The notes beneath the pieces are model-generated. The model ran no database searches and had not been told where the DNA came from. It saw nothing but the letters and a program-made list of their open reading frames with translations. DNA of 64,000 bases from an uncultured Alphaproteobacteria bacterium (GTDB lineage: Bacteria > Pseudomonadota > Alphaproteobacteria > Rhodobacterales > Rhodobacteraceae), in contig CACAAX010000002.1 of NCBI GenBank assembly GCA_902530595.1, positions 1 through 64,000 of the forward strand, read 5' to 3'. Positions 9,330 through 17,940 of this stretch are shown here, piece after piece (position 1 is the first letter of the stretch; each line of letters starts with the position of its first letter). The position numbers and the translations under genes are program-made.

Positions 9330-9515
9330 GTGAGAAGAGAGTTGAAACAATCAGAGTTAAATAGGGACACTGGCAACACCAAAATAGGAATACTACTATT
9401 TGTAGTTGTGGCACTTATATTCTCTATAACCATAGTTAAACTAAAGCAAGGTTCTCTAATGCAGGGGTATGACCATATCATTAGACAAAATATGTTAGAA
9501 AAAGATGATGAATGA
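9330..9515 (+). CDS. Small membrane protein in the cox operon (CoxF-like position)
   Basis: This 61-residue product has a charged N-terminus, one transmembrane helix (about residues 19-36, IGILLFVVVALIFSITIV) and a short polar tail. It starts at GTG 9330 and its stop overlaps the start of ctaG. Relatives carry a similarly small single-span gene at this site, often labelled CoxF or hypothetical. Function is not established here; the position suggests a role in oxidase assembly, which is inference. Confidence 0.7.
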   Translation: MRRELKQSELNRDTGNTKIGILLFVVVALIFSITIVKLKQGSLMQGYDHIIRQNMLEKDDE

Positions 9516-10053
9516 TTCTGTGAGATCAAAACGTACACCAATATACTTGATTGGACTTGTATGCATAATGCTCTCCGCATCGTTCGCGGCGGTGCCTTTT
9601 TATGATTGGTTTTGCAAGGTTACAGGCTATGGCGGCACACCTGAAACTTATTCCGATTCGTACGATGGTCCTATCTCAGATAAGACAATTAAAGTTCGAT
9701 TTGATGCATCAAAGGCTAAAGATATGAGGTGGAACTTCATACCAATGCAAAATGAGGTGGAGGTAAAAATTGGAGAAACAGCACTAGTTTTTTATGAGGC
9801 ACACAACCCAACCAGTGAGACTATTTCTGGTCAAGCTAGCTTCAACGTTTTTCCATTTTCAGCGGGAAATTATTTCAGCAAAATCGACTGCTTTTGTTTT
9901 GTCGAGCAAACTTTGCAGCCGGGAGAGCGAGTTAAGATGCCGGTAACATTCTACATTGATCCAGAAATTGATGAGAATATTGAAACTAGGAATATAAAAT
10001 CGCTGACATTGTCATATACTTTTTATAAACTAGAAGAAGAGACCAAATTATAA
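9505..10053 (+). CDS. ctaG: Cytochrome c oxidase assembly protein CtaG (Cox11)
   Basis: Cox11/CtaG delivers copper to the CuB site of subunit I. It is membrane-anchored by one N-terminal helix (TPIYLIGLVCIMLSASFAAV). The periplasmic immunoglobulin-like domain includes the copper-binding pair in KIDCFCFVEQ. At 182 residues it is the normal size. Two adjacent ATG codons (9505, 9508) can start it, and it overlaps the preceding small gene by 11 bases, suggesting coupling. It works with CtaB, SURF1 and the oxidase subunits encoded beside it. Confidence 0.95.
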   Translation: MMNDSVRSKRTPIYLIGLVCIMLSASFAAVPFYDWFCKVTGYGGTPETYSDSYDGPISDKTIKVRFDASKAKDMRWNFIPMQNEVEVKIGETALVFYEAHNPTSETISGQASFNVFPFSAGNYFSKIDCFCFVEQTLQPGERVKMPVTFYIDPEIDENIETRNIKSLTLSYTFYKLEEETKL

Positions 10054-10077
10054 AATTGTAAGTGTAAGAGGAAAAAA

Positions 10078-10866
10078 ATGGCACATGAAAAAAATCACGA
10101 TTACCATATTCTTAATCCGAGTTTGTGGCCGTTTTTAAGCGCTCTTGGGGCGTTTATACTCCTCTTTGGAAGTGTGCTGTTCATGCATGGGGGTGGTTTT
10201 TTTATCGCAGCATTGGGTCTTCTAGTGGTTCTATACTGTATGTTCGCCTGGTGGTCAGATGTGGTTTTTGAAAGTAAGGACGGTGACCATACACCAGTAG
10301 TTCAGATAGGTTTGAGATATGGTGTGATCATGTTTATTACATCGGAAGTTATGTTCTTTCTTGCTTGGTTCTGGACTTTTTTTAAACATGCCCTTTACCC
10401 TATGGAGGCCGTTGGTGGAGTTTGGCCACCGACTGGAATTGAGACGTTTGATCCTTGGCATCTGCCTTTAATAAACACATTAATTCTACTTTGCTCAGGT
10501 GCAGCAGCAACATGGGCCCACCACGCAATAGCGCATGAGAATGATAGGAAAGGTTTGGAAAATGGCTTGATTCTGGCAATTGGGCTCGGCGCTCTTTTCA
10601 CTGTATTTCAAATATACGAATATACGCATGCTTCTTTCTCCTTTTCAGGGAACATCTATGGGGCTAGCTTCTTCATGGCTACTGGCTTTCATGGTTTCCA
10701 TGTTCTTATTGGGACTATTTTCCTGCTTGTTTGTTTGATAAGAGCAAAGAAGGGCCATTTCTCGCCTGAGAAGCATATCGGTTTTGAAGCTGCAGCCTGG
10801 TATTGGCATTTCGTTGATGTTGTTTGGCTATTCCTATTTGCCGCAATTTACATTTGGGGCGCTTAA
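10078..10866 (+). CDS. coxC: Cytochrome c oxidase subunit III (CoxC)
   Basis: This third core subunit of the aa3 oxidase has seven transmembrane segments and 262 residues. It contains the family landmarks [13 protein letters not shown] at the N-terminus, [26 protein letters not shown], and [10 protein letters not shown] near the end, finishing [18 protein letters not shown] clear AGAGGA site precedes ATG 10078. It stabilises the catalytic subunit and proton uptake. The operon position between ctaG and surf1 is standard. Confidence 0.97.
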   Translation: MAHEKNHDYHILNPSLWPFLSALGAFILLFGSVLFMHGGGFFIAALGLLVVLYCMFAWWSDVVFESKDGDHTPVVQIGLRYGVIMFITSEVMFFLAWFWTFFKHALYPMEAVGGVWPPTGIETFDPWHLPLINTLILLCSGAAATWAHHAIAHENDRKGLENGLILAIGLGALFTVFQIYEYTHASFSFSGNIYGASFFMATGFHGFHVLIGTIFLLVCLIRAKKGHFSPEKHIGFEAAAWYWHFVDVVWLFLFAAIYIWGA

Positions 10867-10890
10867 GCGATCCCAAAATTTTGTTTCTAA

Positions 10891-11571
10891 ATGAGTAGAA
10901 AGTGGCTTTTTGTTGTTTTTATAGCGGTACCAGGGCTACTAGCTTTGTTGTGCTTGGGCGTTTGGCAAACGAAACGACTAGCTTGGAAGGAAGCACTATT
11001 AGAAAATATTAGTTATAACTTGAGTAGTAAACCCTCAAGATTACCAACACAGTTAAAAAAGTCAGAACATAACTATAAAATGGTACAGGTTGAAGGCTTT
11101 TTAGAGCCAAGAGCCATTTTTATTCTTACTCCAGTCAAAGGATCTGGAGCAGGTTTTAGGGTTATTTCCCCATTGAAATTAGAAGATGGAAGTAAAATTC
11201 TCATAGATAGAGGAGTTATAAAGGAACAAGATACGGACCGTTTAGAATCTCTCGGACAACAAGATCTAGTAACAGGGTATCTATTCTGGCCGAACGAGAC
11301 AGACTATTTCACTCCGGATCCAAACCTGGAGCGTAATATATGGTTTTCTCGAGATCTAGAAAAAATGGCGAGCTTTCTTGAAACTCAACAAATATTGGTG
11401 GTTGCAACAGAAAATAGACTTGACCCAAAGCTAAAGATGCAAGATCCGACTCGAGATATACCAAACAATCACCTTCAATATGCAATTACCTGGTTCATGA
11501 TGTCTATTTTATGGTTTGGTATGAGTGCGTACTTCGTATATAAAATGATAAAAAAAAAGAAAATTGAGTAA
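10891..11571 (+). CDS. SURF1-family oxidase assembly protein
   Basis: SURF1 proteins assist heme A insertion into cytochrome c oxidase subunit I. The 226-residue product has one transmembrane helix at each end (about residues 5-24 and 201-220) flanking a periplasmic domain. It carries the conserved GxWQxxRLxWK (GVWQTKRLAWKE) and the RGVI and QYAITWF motifs. It ends by overlapping the thrC start by one base (TAATG), so the two are likely translated in series although their functions are unrelated. Confidence 0.94.
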   Translation: MSRKWLFVVFIAVPGLLALLCLGVWQTKRLAWKEALLENISYNLSSKPSRLPTQLKKSEHNYKMVQVEGFLEPRAIFILTPVKGSGAGFRVISPLKLEDGSKILIDRGVIKEQDTDRLESLGQQDLVTGYLFWPNETDYFTPDPNLERNIWFSRDLEKMASFLETQQILVVATENRLDPKLKMQDPTRDIPNNHLQYAITWFMMSILWFGMSAYFVYKMIKKKKIE

Positions 11572-12971
11572 TGCTGTACTATTCGACCAGGGGACTAGAA
11601 GATTCCAAAAACTTTAGTGAAGTCTTGCACTCGGGATTAGCTGGGGATGGCGGCCTATTTGTCCCAAAGTTCATTCCACACTTAAATCAGGAAATTTTAA
11701 ATCAATGGAGACATCTTAGTTATGAAGAGCTTGCTCTAGAGATAATATCGTTATTTTCTGGTGATTGCTTTAGTAGGGTAGAGCTTTCTGAGATTGTGAA
11801 TGAGTCTTACTCGGCGTTTGATCATGAGCTCAAAAGTCCCTTGATTAAATTAGAAGACAATCATTATTTTCTCGAGTTATTTCATGGCCCTACATTAGCA
11901 TTTAAAGACTTTGCCATGCAGGTAATAGCAAGAATGTTTGCAAAGACCCTGCAAAAGAAAGATTTAAAAATTAATATTATAACTGCAACTTCAGGCGATA
12001 CGGGATCAGCGGCTGTTGAAGCGTTTAAGGGTATATCAAACGTAAATTTATATGTACTTTACCCCCACGAAAGAATTTCACAAATACAAAGAAAGCAAAT
12101 GACTACTTCAAATGCTAAGAATGTAAAAGTATTTGCTGTACAAGGAACTTTCGATGATTGTCAATCGATAGTGAAGGAATTGTTTGCGGATAAAGCGCTT
12201 GTCAGCGATGTTAATTTATCTGGTGTAAATTCAATTAATTGGGCTCGAATCCTGGTTCAAATTATCTACTATTTCTCTGCTTTTTATCAGTTGAAAGAAC
12301 TTTCTGCAGGAAAGCTAAGCTTTAGTGTTCCTACCGGTAATTTTGGAGATGCTTATGCTGGGTATGTTTCAAAAAGAATGGGTTTACCAATAAATAAGAT
12401 TATTGTGGCAACAAATAAAAATGATATCTTGGATCGAGTTTTTAAGACTGGCGTTTATAAAAGTGATAATGTGAGCAAAACATTATCCCCTTCTATGGAT
12501 ATCCAAGTTGCCTCCAATTTTGAAAGACTATTATTTGATCTTTTGAGTAATGATACCAAAGAGGTTAGAAAGCTAATGAATAATCTATCTAATAAAGGGC
12601 ACTTTAATCTCGAAAAAAAAATATTAACAAGGATTTCAAAAGACTTTGATAGTGGGACCGTGACAGATAATGAAACAATTGCAATAATAAACCACTTTTA
12701 TAATGAGAAAGAGATAGTTTTGTGTCCTCATAGTGCTATTGGCGTACGTGTAGCAAAAGACTTCATTGATACAGGAGAAACAGTTGTTTCACTTGGAACT
12801 GCGCATCCAGCGAAATTCAAAGAGACTGTAGAGAGCGCATTAGAAGTAAATATACCAATTCCCCCGGCGCTCGAAATTATAATGGAAAAGCAAGAGAGTT
12901 TAAGAGTGATACCTCCAAATAAAAACAAAGTGGCAGAAGAAATAAGAAAAAGTTATTTAAAAGGGAATTGA
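11571..12971 (+). CDS. thrC: Threonine synthase
   Basis: This PLP enzyme converts O-phosphohomoserine to threonine. The protein starts YYSTRGLEDSKNFSEVLHSGLAGDGGLFVP, typical of the long bacterial/fungal class. It has the PLP-lysine motif in LAFKDFAMQ and the glycine-rich TATSGDTGSAA loop. Length is 466 residues, as expected. It is coupled to surf1 by a TAATG overlap and followed by a GNAT gene. In related genomes I recall a peptidase M16 gene usually following thrC; it is not here. Confidence 0.96.
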   Translation: MLYYSTRGLEDSKNFSEVLHSGLAGDGGLFVPKFIPHLNQEILNQWRHLSYEELALEIISLFSGDCFSRVELSEIVNESYSAFDHELKSPLIKLEDNHYFLELFHGPTLAFKDFAMQVIARMFAKTLQKKDLKINIITATSGDTGSAAVEAFKGISNVNLYVLYPHERISQIQRKQMTTSNAKNVKVFAVQGTFDDCQSIVKELFADKALVSDVNLSGVNSINWARILVQIIYYFSAFYQLKELSAGKLSFSVPTGNFGDAYAGYVSKRMGLPINKIIVATNKNDILDRVFKTGVYKSDNVSKTLSPSMDIQVASNFERLLFDLLSNDTKEVRKLMNNLSNKGHFNLEKKILTRISKDFDSGTVTDNETIAIINHFYNEKEIVLCPHSAIGVRVAKDFIDTGETVVSLGTAHPAKFKETVESALEVNIPIPPALEIIMEKQESLRVIPPNKNKVAEEIRKSYLKGN

Positions 12972-12996
12972 GCGTTAAGAAAGTTAGATCTTAGGG

Positions 12997-13578
12997 ATGA
13001 TTTTTGGTAAACCTGAAATTATATTGAAATCAACAAAGTTAGAACTACGAGGGCCTCAATATCGCGATTTCGATCAGTGGCGCATTCTTAGAGGGAATAG
13101 TAAAGCATTTTTAGAGTTATGGGAGCCCAAAAGAGGTAATGATTTTTTCAAGCGTAATGCTTTTAACAGTAGAGTTAGGTGGGCAAAAAAAAGTTCTAAA
13201 GCAGGCCAAGCATACCAATTTTTCATTTTCGATAAATTTGAAAATCTGCTGGGGTCAATCACTATTGAAAACATTAGGAAGGGGCCCTCTAATGCGGGCA
13301 CCCTAGGTTATTGGCTAGGTAAGGAACATACAGGTAAGGGTTTTATGAAAGAAGCGGTTTTGACTATTATCGACTTTTCTTTTAATAAATTAAATATTTC
13401 AAGATTGGAAGCAGCCACCCTGCCAGAAAATAGACCTTCTCGAGGATTATTGGAAAGAGTTGGTTTTAAATATGAAGGAGTGGGACAAAGCTATTTGCAA
13501 ATAAATGGTCGTTGGAGAAATCATGTTTTGTATGGCTTGTTAAGAAATGACAGAAGAGGGCGAGTGAAGGAGAGCTAA
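12997..13578 (+). CDS. GNAT-family N-acetyltransferase (RimJ/RimL-like)
   Basis: This 193-residue acetyltransferase resembles RimJ/RimL ribosomal-protein N-terminal acetyltransferases. It has GPQYRDFDQW near the N-terminus, the acetyl-CoA segment LGYWLGKEHTGKGFMKEAV, and EAATLPENRPSRGLLERVGFKYEG near the end. These match the subfamily hallmark of an asparagine followed by a conserved SxxLLEKxGF-like stretch. The substrate cannot be assigned from sequence. It lies 25 bases after thrC and 25 bases before the FAD oxidase gene, on the same strand. Confidence 0.88.
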   Translation: MIFGKPEIILKSTKLELRGPQYRDFDQWRILRGNSKAFLELWEPKRGNDFFKRNAFNSRVRWAKKSSKAGQAYQFFIFDKFENLLGSITIENIRKGPSNAGTLGYWLGKEHTGKGFMKEAVLTIIDFSFNKLNISRLEAATLPENRPSRGLLERVGFKYEGVGQSYLQINGRWRNHVLYGLLRNDRRGRVKES

Positions 13579-13603
13579 AATAATAGAGAAAGAAGAAGAT
13601 TAC

Positions 13604-15010
13604 TTGGAGTTCATAAGAAATATTAGAAAAACACTTTCAGATAATTCTATTACTGATATTTCTTCCTCCTATCTATCAGAACCTCGGGGTTTATATAAAA
13701 ACCAATCTCGCTATGTGATTAAGCCTAGATCGACTAAAGAGGTTTCCGAGTGTTTGAAACTTGCTACAAAATATAAAATTGGAATCGTGCCTTGGAGTGG
13801 TGGTACTGGACTGGTAGGAGGCCAAATCGCGCCAGATAAATACAGTGTGACTTTATCTGTGGAAAGGATGAATAATATTAAAAATTTTTCTTCTATCAAT
13901 CAATCTGTAGAGGTTGAGGCTGGGGTAATTTTGGAAACGATTCATGAATATGTAAACAAAAGAAATTTTTTATATCCTTTATCAATGGCATCAAAGGGAA
14001 CTTGTTGTATAGGTGGAAATTTGGCAACAAATGCGGGCGGAACTGGGGTGTTAAAATATGGCAATGCAAGAGATCTTTGTTTAGGACTTGAGGTCGTGTT
14101 AGCTGATGGATCTATCATTGACGATATAAAAACACTCAAAAAAGATAACACAGGATATGACTTAAAAAACCTGTTTATCGGTTCTGAAGGATCTTTAGGT
14201 ATAATCACCAGAGCTGTTTTAAGGCTTTATCCTACTCCACAAAATAAAATTGTGGCATTTTTTGGAGTGCAAAATTTTAAGGCAGCCTTAGAAAGCTATT
14301 TAGAAATATCAAAAAGGTTTGGACAAGATTTGCAGGCGTTTGAGTTAATTAGTGATGTAGGTTTACAGTTTCTTGAAGAAACGAAAATGGTTCAATCAGC
14401 CATCCAAAGAAGTAAATCAGAATGGCATGTCTTGATTGAATTTGGATACAATAATATGTCAGTTGAGCAAGATGTATATGAAGCTTTGGATGAGCTTTGT
14501 AATAACAATATTATTTCGCATGTAGTTCTTGGTGATACAGAGACTAAAGCAAGAAAGTTGTGGAAAATGAGAGAAGACATACCTGAAGCTAATAGAAAAA
14601 TCGGGGCAATTACTTCTCATGATATTGCTCTACCGCTGGAAAATATGGAAAGTTTTATAAACAAAAGCCTTATTGAAATAAAAAAAATAAATAAACTTCT
14701 AAGAGTAAATTGCTTTGGGCATATGGGAGATGGAAACTTACACTTTAATATATTTCCTCCTAGGGAAGGAAAAAATTCTAGTTATTCAAAGATTAAATCC
14801 AAATTGACAAAGCTTATAAATAATAATTGCAAAAGCTTAGGAGGCTCATTTAGTGCAGAGCATGGAGTTGGTCGATTAAAGGTTAAAGACTTAAAGCAGT
14901 ATTGTGACCCTGGAAAATTTAACGTAATGCGTCAGATTAAGAAAGCCATCGATCCTTACACTATTCTAAATCCTGGAGTAATTTTTAGGCAAGATAATCA
15001 AGACATATAA
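13604..15010 (+). CDS. FAD-binding oxidase, GlcD / D-2-hydroxyacid dehydrogenase family
   Basis: This flavoprotein of the VAO/PCMH fold oxidises 2-hydroxy acids; family members include glycolate oxidase GlcD, D-lactate and D-2-hydroxyglutarate dehydrogenases. The FAD-binding half contains VPWSGGTGLVGGQ, GTCCIGGNLATNAGG and GSEGSLGIIT. The C-terminal half has the conserved FGHMGDGNLHFN and SFSAEHGVGRLK metal/substrate motifs. Length is 468 residues. No ATG fits; TTG 13604 follows a GAAGAAG stretch. GlcE and GlcF partners are absent, favouring a single-subunit dehydrogenase over a true glycolate oxidase. The exact substrate is unknown. Confidence 0.9.
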   Translation: MEFIRNIRKTLSDNSITDISSSYLSEPRGLYKNQSRYVIKPRSTKEVSECLKLATKYKIGIVPWSGGTGLVGGQIAPDKYSVTLSVERMNNIKNFSSINQSVEVEAGVILETIHEYVNKRNFLYPLSMASKGTCCIGGNLATNAGGTGVLKYGNARDLCLGLEVVLADGSIIDDIKTLKKDNTGYDLKNLFIGSEGSLGIITRAVLRLYPTPQNKIVAFFGVQNFKAALESYLEISKRFGQDLQAFELISDVGLQFLEETKMVQSAIQRSKSEWHVLIEFGYNNMSVEQDVYEALDELCNNNIISHVVLGDTETKARKLWKMREDIPEANRKIGAITSHDIALPLENMESFINKSLIEIKKINKLLRVNCFGHMGDGNLHFNIFPPREGKNSSYSKIKSKLTKLINNNCKSLGGSFSAEHGVGRLKVKDLKQYCDPGKFNVMRQIKKAIDPYTILNPGVIFRQDNQDI

Positions 15011-15021
15011 ATTAAAGATTA

Positions 15022-15537
15022 ATGAAAAGCAGTCATAATAATCCAAGATTATTACTAGAGGCCAAGAACGACCATATTGAGGTTGAAAGGTTATTGGATC
15101 TAGTATTTACGCCTAGAAGAAAACTACTTAGCTCATATCAGCTGAGGAATTCAGCTAACAAAGTCAACAATCTTTCCTATGTGATAAAAGATTATTCGAA
15201 GAAAGTTGTTGGCTCCATCAGGTTTTGGAATATAAAGGTAGATAATCATAGTAGCAGAGGTCTTCTTCTGGGCCCTCTTGCAGTCCATCCAATATACCAA
15301 AGTGAAGGTTTAGGCGAAAAATTAGTTTCAAACAGCATAGAAAAAGCACATTCCGAAAACTGGAATTGGATTGTCTTAGTTGGAGATTTAAGCTACTACT
15401 CAAAATTCGGGTTCAGTAAACATCCAACTCGTGGAATATCCATTGGTAGTGGCTTTGACAATTCCAGGCTATTAGGCCTAGATATAAACGGTGAGTTTCT
15501 AAAAACAGCTGTCGGTAGTTTGATTAAAGCAAACTAG
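15022..15537 (+). CDS. GNAT N-acetyltransferase (YhbS-like)
   Basis: This 171-residue GNAT protein has the pattern of the YhbS family. It includes LLLGPLAVHPIYQSEGLGEKLV (beta-4 with the acetyl-CoA loop) and VLVGDLSYYSKFGFSKHPT. It starts 12 bases after the FAD oxidase gene, so is probably in the same transcript. Its stop lies 18 bases from that of convergent lysC. The substrate is unknown. Confidence 0.86.
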   Translation: MKSSHNNPRLLLEAKNDHIEVERLLDLVFTPRRKLLSSYQLRNSANKVNNLSYVIKDYSKKVVGSIRFWNIKVDNHSSRGLLLGPLAVHPIYQSEGLGEKLVSNSIEKAHSENWNWIVLVGDLSYYSKFGFSKHPTRGISIGSGFDNSRLLGLDINGEFLKTAVGSLIKAN

Positions 15538-15555
15538 CATATTCAGAATATTAAA

Positions 15556-16785
15556 TTAGAGATTTTGTAGACCAAAGGCATCATGAAGACTCCTCACAGC
15601 TAGTTCCAGATACTTTCTTTCAATTAGAACTGAGAGCTTTATTTCTGACGTTGAAATAACATTGATATTGATGTTTTCTTGTGACAGCGTTTCAAACATT
15701 TTCTGGGCTACACCTGCATGTGTTTTCATTCCTATTCCAATTATAGAAACCTTAGCTAAATTCTTGTTTTCTATTAAGCGTTCATAAGAGATAACATTAT
15801 TTTCCTTCGCTTTCGATATAGCTTTTTTTGCCATATCTAACTCATCTTCAGGACAAGAAAAAGTAATGTTCGTTAATCCTGTTTCAGTGTTACTCTGAAC
15901 TATCATGTCAATATTTACACCTGAACTTGCTAACGGTCCAAAAATTTTTGCTGCTACTCCGGGTTTGTCTTCTATGTTTGTTAGCGTTAATTGGGACTCA
16001 TTTTTTTGGAAAGCTATTCCAGATACAATATTTTTTTCCATAATTTCCTCTTCATCACAGACGAGTGTTCCCTCTTCTTTTAAAAAACTATTTAGCACTC
16101 TTATAGGTACTTTGTGACGCATTGCAAGTTCCACTGCACGTGTCTGCAGTACATTGGCTCCGAGCGAAGCCATCTCTAACATTTCTTCAAATGAAATTTT
16201 TTTTAGTTTTGACGCATTTCTTTTGACTCTCGGGTCTGTAGTGTAAATACCTGATACGTCTGTATATATATCGCATCTTTCGGCATCTATTGTGGCAGCA
16301 ATTGCTACAGCTGATGTATCAGATCCACCTCGTCCTAGTGTCGTTATTCTTCCTGTTTGCTCTATCCCCTGAAATCCGGAAACCACTGCAACTTTAACCC
16401 CTTCCTTAAAACTATTAATAATTTGGTTCGCCTTGATTTCTTCAATTTTTGCATTCGAATGAAAGCTGTCTGTTCTAATCGGAATCTGCCACCCACGCCA
16501 GCTTCTAGATGAAATCTCTATACTATTTAAGGCAATAGCCAACAGAGACGAGGAGACATCCTCTCCGGTAGATATTAACGAGTCATACTCAGGATCAACC
16601 AAGTTTCCAACTCCAACCTGTTTTGCCAGATCAATTAGTTTATTAGTCTCTTTTGACATTGCAGATACGACAGCCACTACATTCCATCCATCTCTTATTT
16701 CATCGGAAATAATATCTCTTACAGCCCTGATTCTATCCACATCTGCGACAGAAGTTCCACCAAATTTCATAGTTAAGATCTTCAT
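15556..16785 (-). CDS. lysC: Aspartate kinase
   Basis: It phosphorylates aspartate, the entry step to lysine, threonine and methionine. The N-terminal kinase domain has KFGGTSVAD, the TTLGRGGSDTSAVA substrate/ATP loop and YTDVSGIYTTDPR. Two ACT domains follow (from about residues 265 and 345), the usual place for allosteric feedback by lysine and threonine. The 409-residue length fits the single-domain aspartokinase class not fused to homoserine dehydrogenase. It supplies the pathway that ends at thrC in this window. It starts at ATG 16785, a few bases downstream of the DUF1178 gene. Confidence 0.97.
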   Translation of the reverse strand: MKILTMKFGGTSVADVDRIRAVRDIISDEIRDGWNVVAVVSAMSKETNKLIDLAKQVGVGNLVDPEYDSLISTGEDVSSSLLAIALNSIEISSRSWRGWQIPIRTDSFHSNAKIEEIKANQIINSFKEGVKVAVVSGFQGIEQTGRITTLGRGGSDTSAVAIAATIDAERCDIYTDVSGIYTTDPRVKRNASKLKKISFEEMLEMASLGANVLQTRAVELAMRHKVPIRVLNSFLKEEGTLVCDEEEIMEKNIVSGIAFQKNESQLTLTNIEDKPGVAAKIFGPLASSGVNIDMIVQSNTETGLTNITFSCPEDELDMAKKAISKAKENNVISYERLIENKNLAKVSIIGIGMKTHAGVAQKMFETLSQENININVISTSEIKLSVLIERKYLELAVRSLHDAFGLQNL

Positions 16786-16794
16786 TGTATATCT

Positions 16795-17214
16795 TTAATT
16801 TACTTTGTCATCACTCCACGGCAATGGAATGAAAGGAACACCCTCTTCTGCTAGGTCTCTGGCTTCATCCACAGTGGTCTTTCCAATTATTGGTTTTTCT
16901 TCTTTCTCTCCATAGTGCATTGCCCTTGCTTCTGTGGGAAAATTTTCTCCCACATCTATTGCAGTTGTCTTTATCTTTTTCTTCATAGCTCTAATTTCTT
17001 TTTCGAGAGCGCTCTGTGCGGAAATTAATGTCTTGGTCTTTCCTTCACTATCGGAAGTTATTCTTGGCGCCATTAAAGACTTTTCAACTTCTTTTGAGGA
17101 GCATATAGCACACTCAAGGTGCCCTTTTTTTTTTAATTTTTCGAATGATTCAGAGTCTGAAAACCAACTATCAAACTCATGACCATTTTTACAATTAAGA
17201 GTGTATTTAATCAT
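16795..17214 (-). CDS. DUF1178 family zinc-ribbon-like protein
   Basis: This 139-residue protein has an N-terminal putative zinc-binding ribbon (Cys8, His12, Cys35, Cys38; CKNGHEF then CAIC). A conserved KSLMAPRI follows, and the end reads RDLAEEGVPFIPLPW. This is the DUF1178 pattern common in alphaproteobacteria; no biochemical role is established. It sits between lysC and gcrA in the same direction, about 10 bases before lysC. Confidence 0.88.
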   Translation of the reverse strand: MIKYTLNCKNGHEFDSWFSDSESFEKLKKKGHLECAICSSKEVEKSLMAPRITSDSEGKTKTLISAQSALEKEIRAMKKKIKTTAIDVGENFPTEARAMHYGEKEEKPIIGKTTVDEARDLAEEGVPFIPLPWSDDKVN

Positions 17215-17250
17215 AAATTATTCTATTTTTTTGAAACACTAAGACGTCAA

Positions 17251-17850
17251 TTATTGACTCTCTCTTCTGCTTCTCCTCTGCGATATTGGTTGAAAAGCGA
17301 TGGAAATATGAGTTTTACAATATGGTTTGCCCGGCTCAGATTCGTGCCCACAAAACCAAAAGGTATCTGTTGCTGGATCTCCAATGGGCCACTTGCAAGT
17401 TCTTTCAGTCAATTCCATAAGGGAAATTTTTTTTGATTTCATTTCCACTTTAAGTAGATTTTTTATAGTTTCTTCGCTTAAATCGGAAACAACTTCGAGG
17501 TTGCTTTCATTAGAAAGTTTTGAGTTAGCTGATGGGCTAATAGATTGATCATCATCATTAAATTTCTCACGGAACTCTGTGGGTCCCTTAGGTTTTTTTG
17601 GTCTGCCTCTTTTTTTTGGTTCCTGATTTACTTTTGGTGGACGGCCCCTTTTTATATTTTTAATTGCTTTGGTTGGAGTAGCTCCACTTTTTGATATGTT
17701 TGTGTCTCTATTTGAAAGCCCCAATCTATGAACTTTTCCAATCACCGCATTTCTTGTTATGTTGCCTAGTTCTTTAGCGATTTCACTTGCGCTGTTTCCA
17801 TCAAGCCACATTTTTTTTAATATAGCTACACGTTCGTCATTCCAGGCCAT
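17251..17850 (-). CDS. gcrA: GcrA cell cycle regulator
   Basis: GcrA binds RNA polymerase sigma-70 and activates promoters carrying GANTC methylation in alphaproteobacteria such as Caulobacter. The N-terminal helix-turn-helix is canonical (MAWNDERVAILKKMW, then AVIGKVHRLGLS). The conserved C-terminal region has CKWPIGDPATDTFWFCGHE and PYCKTH. I start at the second of two ATGs (17850) because GGAG lies six bases before it. The linker contains two AT-hook-like motifs, KRGRPPK (about 67-73) and KKRGRPKKPKGP (about 79-90), which I do not recall as a standard GcrA trait. It is divergent from the ABC permease gene. Confidence 0.95.
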   Translation of the reverse strand: MAWNDERVAILKKMWLDGNSASEIAKELGNITRNAVIGKVHRLGLSNRDTNISKSGATPTKAIKNIKRGRPPKVNQEPKKRGRPKKPKGPTEFREKFNDDDQSISPSANSKLSNESNLEVVSDLSEETIKNLLKVEMKSKKISLMELTERTCKWPIGDPATDTFWFCGHESEPGKPYCKTHISIAFQPISQRRSRRESQ

Positions 17851-17940
17851 CATTAGCTCCAAAAATTATGGTGTAAAATTTCATAAAAAGAACGTATACA
17901 TTGGTTTTACAAATAAATAAAGGATTAGTTAGAATTAATT

